11,042 nt of DNA, taken from the NCBI GenBank assembly GCA_964400875.1, contig CAYNWK010000141.1, positions 1-11,042 on the forward strand, in the 5' to 3' direction. Every line of letters starts with the position of its first letter. The first letter of the stretch is position 1. The position numbers and the translations under genes are program-made. The notes beneath the pieces were generated by a model that did not search any database, was not told where the DNA came from, and worked only from the letters and a program-made list of their open reading frames with translations. This document shows positions 6,470 to 11,042 of the stretch, piece after piece. This stretch comes from CAYNWK01 sp964400875. GTDB taxonomy: Bacteria > Chloroflexota > Anaerolineae > Anaerolineales > UBA4823.

Positions 6470-6496
6470 TTCAACCTCCTCAATCTCTAACAGGTG

Positions 6497-6630
6497 CTAG
6501 CGTTCGTGCAATGCAAGTTCGATCAATTTTACCGCCTCTTGCACCCCATTTGGATCGCGGCGGATGGCCTTGCCCAACACGGCAGTTCTCGCGCGCATCT
6601 CGCCGCCCCTTGCGAGATGTAAGGTTGCAT
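6497..6630 (-). pseudogene. 3' remnant of a GT1/MGT-type glycosyltransferase (copy A)
   Basis: About 37 residues on the minus strand ending in TAG (6499-6497), 'EMRARTAVLGKAIRRDPNGVQEAVKLIEL...', match the C-terminal helix region usual in macrolide/UDP-glycosyltransferases ('PEMRARAxxLGxxIRxExGVxxAVxLIE'). Nothing upstream in the frame looks like the rest of that protein, which is normally about 400 aa, so only the tail survives. Bases 6518-6601 align to 9261-9344 with about 66 of 84 identities by eye. It lies 27 bp before the membrane-protein gene in the same direction. Confidence 0.6.
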
Positions 6631-6860
6631 GTCGCAGTGGGTGCCAATGGCGGGGGAGCAACTTCATGGCCGGCGACAAAAAACAGCAGACTTTTCTTGC
6701 CGACCCCCGCCTTGCATTAGGTAAATGGCCTTTCGTTACCTTACGATTTTGCAAGTTTATTTGAGTTTTGTGATCTTAGAAGTGAATCGGGAGTATAGTT
6801 GGTAAGCAACGGGTTCACTCGAACGGGGGTGCCTATGCTTCCACTACAACGTTCTCTATA
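6631..6860. other. Intergenic region without recognisable gene
   Basis: About 230 bp between the glycosyltransferase remnant and the large plus-strand gene. Only spurious short frames are seen. A TATAGT at 6794-6799 could be a -10 box for the plus-strand gene, but the nearest -35-like hexamers (TTGTGA at 6768, TTGAGT at 6761) are spaced 20 and 27 bp away, so I do not call a promoter firmly. The leader from there to the ATG at 6875 is about 70 nt. Confidence 0.4.
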
Positions 6861-6874
6861 GGGAGGTAAAGCTC

Positions 6875-9148
6875 ATGAAGTTCAAGCATACCGTTATTCC
6901 ACGCATATTGGCAGTTTTTGTCGCTGTCGCCCTGTTGATCGTGCCCTTAATGGCCCTGGCGGCCCCTGGTGATCTGGATACCAGCTTCGATACGGACGGG
7001 ATCGTTACTACTCCTATTGGCAGCGGCAATGACCTGGCTGGCGCGGTCGCGCTCCAATCCGATGGCAAGATCGTCGTGGCGGGGACCAGTCACAACGGCA
7101 GCAATAATGATTTTGCCCTCGTGCGTTACAACACGGATGGCAGCCTGGATACCAGCTTCGATACGGATGGGATGGTTACCACAGACTTTGGCAGCGCCGA
7201 TACCGGCAACGCGCTGGTAATTCAGCCCGACGGTAAAATCATCCTGGTAGGGGAGAGCAACAGTCCTGGCAACTTTGACTTTACCGTAGCGCGCTACGAA
7301 ACCGACGGCAGCCTGGACCATGGCTTCGGAACGAACGGGGTCGTATTTACAGATTTCGGCTTCCTGCACGACAGGGCCTACGCGGTCGCGCTCCAAGCCG
7401 ACGGCAAGATCGTCGTGGCAGGCTACGCCCGCGCCAACTCCACCACCCCTGTCAATAATGACATTGCCGTGGCGCGCTACAACACGGACGGCAGCTTGGA
7501 TACCAGCTTCGATACGGATGGAAAGGTCACTACAGAGGTTGGCAGCGCCCAAGACCAGGCTTATGGGATCGCCATCCGGTCGGACGGCAAGATCGTGGTA
7601 GTGGGGTACAGCAAAAATAACACGGTCGATTATGATTTTACCGTGATACGCTACAACACGGACGGCAGCCTGGATACCAACTTCGATACTGATGGGATCG
7701 TTTCTACAGCCATTCGAGACAAAGACGACTTCGCCTACGGAGTCGCGCTCCAATCCGACGGCAAGATCATTGTGGCGGGGTATGGCACTATCACAACTGC
7801 TGGCAATCACGATGACTTTGTGGTGGTGCGCTATAACACGAACGGTAGCCTGGATACCACCTTTGGCACGGACGGCAAAGTGGTTACTGACTTCGGGCTC
7901 TTGAATGATCACGGCACCTCGATCGCCCTGCAATCTGACGGCGACATCGTCGTTGCCGGGAGTAGTCAAAACGCCACCGACCTGGACTTTGCTGTCGTGC
8001 GCTACACTACGGACGGCAGCCTGGATACCAGCTTTGGCACGGATGGCAAAGTCACCACACCCATCGGAAGCATCAACGATAGCGCCAGTGCTGTCGCCAT
8101 CCAATCCGACGGCAAGATCGTCCTGGCGGGAAGAAGTCAAACCGCCAGCGACAATGACTTTGCCCTGGCGCGCTACGATTCGGATACTACCGTCCTGATT
8201 GTAGATGCGGGTGAGGATCAGGAGGGGGATGAGGGCGACGAATTCAGCTTCTCCGGTTCCTTCGGAGAGCCGGTCAGCCTGGCTCCCCAGGCAGGTGAGC
8301 TCATTCACTGGGATTTTGGGGATGGCAGTGTGGTTACCGGCACCCTTACGCCAACACACATTTACCCGGATGACGGATCTTTCCCGGTAACATTGACGGT
8401 CACCGATACGCTGGGCAGCGTAGGCCAGGATTCGCTGCTGGTCACGGTGAACAATCTGGCGCCCGTGGTGGATGCCGGGTCCGACGCCAATGTGTTAGTC
8501 GGCGAGACCTTCACCCAGATGGGCAGTTTCACCGATCCTGGCGCGGACACCTGGACAGCAACCGTAGACTATGGAACCGGTGGTGGTCCGGCTAGTCTGG
8601 TGCTGCTGAATAAAACTTTCACCCTCAGCCACACATACCCGACAGCGGGCGTCTACACGACAACCGTGACTGTGGAAGATGATGATGGTGGTATGGGGAC
8701 AGACGAGGTGGTTGTGACCGTCTCTGAGGAAATCGCTGACCTGGAGATCACCCAGAGCGTTTCCAATCACTTCTTCGATAACATCTTCACGATCGTGGTG
8801 AGCAACAACGGTCCTGATGATGCCGCGGGAGCGGTCGTCTCAGTGACCTTCCCCTCTGAGTTCTCCAGCGTCACCTGGACTTGTCAAGGCACCGGTGGCG
8901 CGACCTGCGCTGCCAGCGGCTCGGGGAACACGATCAATGACACCCTGAGCACCTTCCCAAATGGTGGCGTGGCTACTTATACTGTCCACACGGAGGTCCC
9001 TGGTGGTGCAATCTATACCAACGCAGCGGAAGTTACCCCACCGAGCGGAGTAGTCGATCCCGATCTCTCCAACAACAGCTCGGAGCAATCTACATACTGC
9101 ATCATCCTCTTCCCAGTAATGATGCACGATATGGCCGGCACACCCTGA
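6875..9148 (+). CDS. Secreted delta-60 repeat / PKD / DUF11 surface protein
   Basis: This is a 757-aa exported protein. The signal peptide is residues 1-29 (basic start, hydrophobic 11-28, ALA before 'APGDLD'). Residues 32-435 hold seven delta-60 repeats of 56-61 aa, each starting G-S/D-L-D-x-x-F-x-x-x-G (32, 89, 145, 206, 264, 324, 381) and carrying 'A(L/I)QxDGKI(V/I)(V/L)(A/V)G' and 'DFxxxRY'. Two PKD-type beta-sandwiches follow: 442-526, with the classic 'WDFGDGS' and 'HIYPDDGSFPVTLTVTD', and 531-617, more divergent. A DUF11-like domain (621-735, 'ADLEITQSVS...VSNNGPDDA') comes next. The C-terminus is 'YCIILFPVMMHDMAGTP'. No catalytic motif is visible; an adhesive or cell-surface structural role is inferred. 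GGGAGGT (6861-6867) sits 7 nt before the ATG. It is monocistronic, with a hairpin terminator at 9191, and is flanked by glycosyltransferase remnants. Confidence 0.9.
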   Translation: MKFKHTVIPRILAVFVAVALLIVPLMALAAPGDLDTSFDTDGIVTTPIGSGNDLAGAVALQSDGKIVVAGTSHNGSNNDFALVRYNTDGSLDTSFDTDGMVTTDFGSADTGNALVIQPDGKIILVGESNSPGNFDFTVARYETDGSLDHGFGTNGVVFTDFGFLHDRAYAVALQADGKIVVAGYARANSTTPVNNDIAVARYNTDGSLDTSFDTDGKVTTEVGSAQDQAYGIAIRSDGKIVVVGYSKNNTVDYDFTVIRYNTDGSLDTNFDTDGIVSTAIRDKDDFAYGVALQSDGKIIVAGYGTITTAGNHDDFVVVRYNTNGSLDTTFGTDGKVVTDFGLLNDHGTSIALQSDGDIVVAGSSQNATDLDFAVVRYTTDGSLDTSFGTDGKVTTPIGSINDSASAVAIQSDGKIVLAGRSQTASDNDFALARYDSDTTVLIVDAGEDQEGDEGDEFSFSGSFGEPVSLAPQAGELIHWDFGDGSVVTGTLTPTHIYPDDGSFPVTLTVTDTLGSVGQDSLLVTVNNLAPVVDAGSDANVLVGETFTQMGSFTDPGADTWTATVDYGTGGGPASLVLLNKTFTLSHTYPTAGVYTTTVTVEDDDGGMGTDEVVVTVSEEIADLEITQSVSNHFFDNIFTIVVSNNGPDDAAGAVVSVTFPSEFSSVTWTCQGTGGATCAASGSGNTINDTLSTFPNGGVATYTVHTEVPGGAIYTNAAEVTPPSGVVDPDLSNNSSEQSTYCIILFPVMMHDMAGTP
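6968..8179 (+). repeat. Tandem coding repeats (seven delta-60 units, about 168-183 bp each)
   Basis: Seven in-frame units encode the delta-60 array. Conservation is visible at DNA level: one identical 21-bp segment begins at 6976, 7147 and 7498 (starting GGATACCAGCTTCGATAC), and further units differ at few positions. Such similarity invites recombination between units and also risks collapse or expansion in short-read assembly, so the true unit number may differ. Confidence 0.85.
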
Positions 9149-9190
9149 CATCGAGGGGTTTGCTGTCAGCTGTCGCATGAAGAATTGAGA

Positions 9191-9226
9191 TTGGAGGCGG
9201 CTTTTGCGAGCCGCCTCCAATAGTTT
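9191..9226 (+). terminator. Hairpin terminator after the 757-aa gene
   Basis: A perfect 12-bp stem (9191-9202 with 9209-9220), GC-rich, encloses a 6-nt loop and is followed by TAGTTT. It lies 43 bp beyond the stop at 9148. The T tract is short, so termination efficiency is uncertain, but the stem is strong. It also lies just beyond the 3' end of the minus-strand glycosyltransferase remnant at 9249, without a T run on that strand. Confidence 0.65.
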
Positions 9227-9248
9227 AACGATCCTTTTCGGGTAGGTA

Positions 9249-9440
9249 TTAGCTTACCAATTCAATCAACTTCACCGTCTCCTGCACCCCAATCGGTTCG
9301 CAGAGGATAGCCTTGCCTAACTCGGTGGCTTTGGCGCGCATCTCAGGTGAGCCCATCTGGCGCAGTGCCTCGGCCATCTTTGCGGCGGTCAACTTGGGGC
9401 GTGAGAGGGGTGCGGGGCCAATCTCCAGATCCCGGAAGAA
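9249..9440 (-). pseudogene. 3' remnant of a GT1/MGT-type glycosyltransferase (copy B)
   Basis: The minus-strand frame ending in TAA (9251-9249) encodes about 64 family-like residues: 'LEIGPAPLSRPKLTAAKMAEALRQ', 'SPEMRAKATELGKAI' and 'GVQETVKLIELVS'. These correspond to the C-terminal 'LGVGPxPIPRxxLTAExLAxAL' to 'AVxLIE' region of GT1/MGT glycosyltransferases. The preceding part (9440-9569) is open but unlike the family, and the roughly 330 residues carrying the acceptor domain and the UDP-sugar signature are absent. It is therefore a truncated pseudogene, longer than copy A at 6497-6630, with which it shares about 79% identity over 84 bp. Confidence 0.65.
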
Positions 9441-9557
9441 TCCCGACCCAGTGGGAAGGCTCGCGGACACCTCGAATCCTGCCTCCCAGAGGTGCGGGCC
9501 TTGCTCATAGCCTGTGCTTCTTTCCAATGGAGGAGCTGAACGGTGGGCATATAAGAA

Positions 9558-9563
9558 TATAAT
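9558..9563 (+). promoter_or_regulatory. Possible -10 box for the ECF operon
   Basis: A perfect TATAAT hexamer lies in an AT-rich island (about 9548-9610) upstream of the S-component gene. No good -35 box is found 16-18 bp before it (position 9535 reads GCTGAA). If used, the leader would be roughly 115 nt. An additional TTGACT at 9596 has no matching -10 at normal spacing. Confidence 0.3.
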
Positions 9564-9611
9564 AAACAATTACCTTTCAAGTAATTATGACAAACTTGAC
9601 TAAATTACCGC

Positions 9612-9647
9612 AACCTGGGGGCGTCCGCAGGGTTATTAAAGCCAGGT
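9612..9647 (+). promoter_or_regulatory. Possible structured leader of the ECF S-component gene
   Basis: ACCTGG (9613-9618) can pair with CCAGGT (9642-9647). The same 5' arm can alternatively pair as AACC-TG (9612-9617) with CA-GGTT (9628-9634), giving two mutually exclusive folds 40-70 nt before the start codon. Vitamin-transport ECF genes are often riboswitch-controlled, but I do not recognise any known riboswitch consensus here, so this is only a candidate. Confidence 0.25.
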
Positions 9648-9670
9648 GAGAGGCTCGAAACTTTATTTCA

Positions 9671-9679
9671 AGGAAGGAG
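9671..9679 (+). promoter_or_regulatory. Ribosome binding site deciding the S-component start
   Basis: AGGAAGGAG lies 5 nt before ATG 9685. The frame is open upstream to an ATG at 9646, but that one lacks comparable spacing and would add 13 polar residues including 'KLYFKEGEN', which reads as the translated Shine-Dalgarno itself. ATG 9685 is therefore chosen. Confidence 0.75.
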
Positions 9680-9684
9680 AGAAC

Positions 9685-10266
9685 ATGTCCACACAACCCC
9701 CGCCCTCAGTCAGTATCGAAACCGAACGAAAGCCGATCTTATCGGCGCGCCAGGTGGGCGTCGCTGCTGCCTTCGGCGGCGCGGCCCTGGCGCTGGTTTT
9801 GGCCGGTGTCACCATTCCGATCCCCGGAACACCTGTCGTCACCGACCCGCGCGAAATCTTCACTACCACCGGGGCCTCGCTTACCGGCCCGATCGGCGGG
9901 ATCGTCATCGGGATTCTGGCAGGCATCGCCGAGCCCGGCATCCCGCTGGCGAGTTTGCTGGCCCACATCATTGGCGGCATCTACAGTGGCCTGGTCTACA
10001 AGAATTTGGCCTGGCGTTTTCGAGAGAACAGGGTCTCCTTTTTAGCTCTGTGGGCTGTGCAAGTTTTAGGCTATTACATCCTCATTGTCGTGCCCTTGTT
10101 CGACGTCGGTTTGATCTTCTTCTATCCCGATCCGGAATATGGCGGTTTCGTCGCTTTACTAGGGGCGCTTGAAGGCGGCGCCCTGCCAGAGGCGATCATC
10201 ACCACGATTGTGACAACCATCATCATGGCCGCCTTGCCGGAGCGATTCCGCCGCCCGCTTTGGTAA
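9685..10266 (+). CDS. ECF transporter S-component (substrate-binding membrane subunit)
   Basis: This is a 193-aa integral membrane protein. After a polar N-terminus (1-22) come about six hydrophobic segments near 23-45, 66-82, 86-105, 117-140, 152-164 and 168-184. It carries the glycine-rich 'GASLTGPIGGIVIGILAG' and 'LLAHIIGGIYSGLVYKNLAWR' stretches common in ECF S-components, where small residues pack against the T-component. The length fits the 170-220 aa family norm. It is followed by an EcfA-type ATPase, which supports the call. A vitamin or related micronutrient is the expected cargo; the specific ligand cannot be read from sequence. The operon presumably continues to a T-component beyond the window. 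Confidence 0.78.
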   Translation: MSTQPPPSVSIETERKPILSARQVGVAAAFGGAALALVLAGVTIPIPGTPVVTDPREIFTTTGASLTGPIGGIVIGILAGIAEPGIPLASLLAHIIGGIYSGLVYKNLAWRFRENRVSFLALWAVQVLGYYILIVVPLFDVGLIFFYPDPEYGGFVALLGALEGGALPEAIITTIVTTIIMAALPERFRRPLW

Positions 10267-10339
10267 ATTTACTCTCCAACAGGTCTTCGGCAAAACCGCT
10301 AATCCATTCAATATACTTGTTTGAGCAGGTCTTGTTCAA

Positions 10340-10398
10340 CTGAAAATCGATCCAGGTCGCAACTTGATCTTCAAGATGCGGCTTTGGTCGATTTTCAG
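10340..10398 (+). repeat. 59-nt near-complete hairpin between S-component and ATPase genes
   Basis: CTGAAAATCGA (10340-10350) is perfectly complementary to TCGATTTTCAG (10388-10398). Inside, after a bulged T, CCA (10352-10354) pairs with TGG (10385-10387); then CGCA (10358-10361) with TGCG (10377-10380), an A/A mismatch, and CTTGA (10363-10367) with TCAAG (10371-10375) around a TCT loop. Nearly the whole 59 nt folds back on itself. No T tract follows, so it is not a typical terminator. It may set relative expression of the two genes, stabilise a processed end, or be a small palindromic repeat element. Confidence 0.6.
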
Positions 10399-10421
10399 AT
10401 TGAGGCGTAGACTGGAACAGC

Positions 10422-11042
10422 GTGACTTACGACATCGATTTCCAGAGGGTTTCTTTTCAATACGAAGGCTCCGCCGCGTTTGCCCTGCGGGAGATCAATT
10501 TGACCATCACAGCAGGGGAAATCGTCTTGATCACCGGTCCGGCTGGAAGCGGAAAGACGACTCTTTGCAGCTGTGTCAACGGCCTGATTCCTCATTACCA
10601 CGAAGGCAAACTGGAAGGACAGGTGCTGGTGCGCGGCTATAACACCGCTAAATCCCGCATTGGCGGCCTGGCCTCCCTGGTAGGTATGGTTTTCCAGGAC
10701 CCCGAAAGCCAGCTGGTCACCTCCAGCGTCGCCGATGAAGTGGCCTTCGGACCGGAAAACCTGGGTGTGCCGCGCCAGGAAATTAACGAGCGGGTGAGCG
10801 AAGCCCTGGCAGCGACCCGGCTCTCCGGCTACGAGGACAGGGAGCCCCACAGCCTCTCCGGGGGGGAGCAGCAGGCCTGTGTGATTGCCTCCGTGTATGC
10901 CATGCGCCCCGAGATTTACATCATGGACGAACCTCTGGCGAATCTCGACCCGGTGGGCAGAACGCAGGTCTTAAATGTAGTGATCAAGGTGGCTAAGCAG
11001 AGAGGCAAGACTCTGGTTATCGTCGAGCACGCCTTGGAAGAG
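10422..11042 (+). CDS. EcfA-type ABC transporter ATP-binding protein, 3' end cut by window edge
   Basis: The frame is open from a GTG at 10422 to the edge (207 codons, no stop reached); an in-frame TGA at 10401 limits the start, and no good ribosome binding site is visible. All ATPase motifs are present: Walker A 'GPAGSGKTT' (39-47), Q-loop 'VFQDPESQLV' (90-99), signature 'LSGGEQQ' (145-151, Glu where Gln is usual in LSGGQ), Walker B 'IYIMDEP' (165-171), D-loop 'NLDP' (174-177) and the switch His in 'VEHALEE' (203). 'VFQDPESQLV...VADEVAFGPENLGV' is the hallmark of ECF energising ATPases. Many such Chloroflexota and Firmicutes proteins continue into a second ATPase domain, which could lie beyond the edge. 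It should power the S-component encoded 155 bp upstream. Confidence 0.9.
   Translation, partial: MTYDIDFQRVSFQYEGSAAFALREINLTITAGEIVLITGPAGSGKTTLCSCVNGLIPHYHEGKLEGQVLVRGYNTAKSRIGGLASLVGMVFQDPESQLVTSSVADEVAFGPENLGVPRQEINERVSEALAATRLSGYEDREPHSLSGGEQQACVIASVYAMRPEIYIMDEPLANLDPVGRTQVLNVVIKVAKQRGKTLVIVEHALEE

Noticed and set aside
6761..6799. Sigma-70 promoter before the 757-aa gene (TTGAGT or TTGTGA with TATAGT)
   Set aside because: Spacings of 27 and 20 bp are outside the normal range, so only the -10-like hexamer is mentioned.
6968..8179. CRISPR-like or satellite array
   Set aside because: Units are 168-183 bp, in frame and protein-coding (delta-60 repeats), with no short constant repeat plus unique spacer pattern.
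6947..8359. Long (470-aa) open frame on the minus strand opposite the delta-60 gene
   Set aside because: It mirrors the repeats of the plus-strand gene; the absence of stops follows from repeated codon composition. The plus strand has signal peptide, ribosome binding site and recognisable domains, while the antisense product has none.
9613..9647. Known riboswitch (TPP, cobalamin, preQ1, FMN, THF) before the ECF gene
   Set aside because: None of the conserved core sequences of these classes can be recognised; only simple alternative pairings are visible.
10364..10642. Plus-strand 92-aa frame at the start of the ATPase region
   Set aside because: It overlaps the ATPase in another frame; the frame from GTG 10422 carries all ABC motifs.

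Overview
The window is about 11 kb of moderately high-GC bacterial DNA with one 100-base scaffold gap, so it is probably metagenome-derived. The best taxonomic guess is Chloroflexota, class Anaerolineae or a close relative. This is inferred from the mix of gene types: a membrane-anchored SRPBCC protein, PPOX-class F420-type enzymes, a delta-60/PKD/DUF11 secreted protein ending in a hydrophobic 'ILFPVMM' tail, and an ECF vitamin-type transporter. No rRNA, tRNA or CRISPR is present.

Layout. (1) Positions 1-740, minus strand: a small two-helix membrane protein followed by an SRPBCC-like protein that runs off the left edge. (2) Positions 876-4936, minus strand: a compact run of genes in the order secreted serine beta-lactamase-like hydrolase with a membrane tail, methyltransferase joined to a PPOX domain, second PPOX protein, a small gene broken by the N gap, and a second methyltransferase. 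It ends in a hairpin terminator. Spacings of -4 to 12 bp indicate co-transcription. (3) Positions 5103-6469, minus strand: a multi-pass membrane protein overlapping a GNAT acetyltransferase of the streptothricin-acetyltransferase type, ending in a second terminator that resembles the first. (4) Positions 6497-9440: a large plus-strand secreted repeat protein (757 aa) flanked on both sides by minus-strand 3' remnants of a GT1/MGT-type glycosyltransferase. The remnants are about 79% identical over 84 bp. (5) Positions 9558-11042, plus strand: the start of an ECF transporter operon, with an S-component, a 155-bp spacer holding a long hairpin, and an EcfA-type ATPase cut by the right edge.

The observations most worth a second look are these. 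The methyltransferase-PPOX fusion joins at an A8 homopolymer, and loss of one A would restore two ordinary genes with their own stop and Shine-Dalgarno. A terminator-linked repeat occurs twice. Paired glycosyltransferase tails flank the surface-protein gene. A 59-nt near-complete hairpin lies between the two ECF genes. I see no clear evidence of a wholly new defence or mobile system; most of the window is ordinary accessory and metabolic content.
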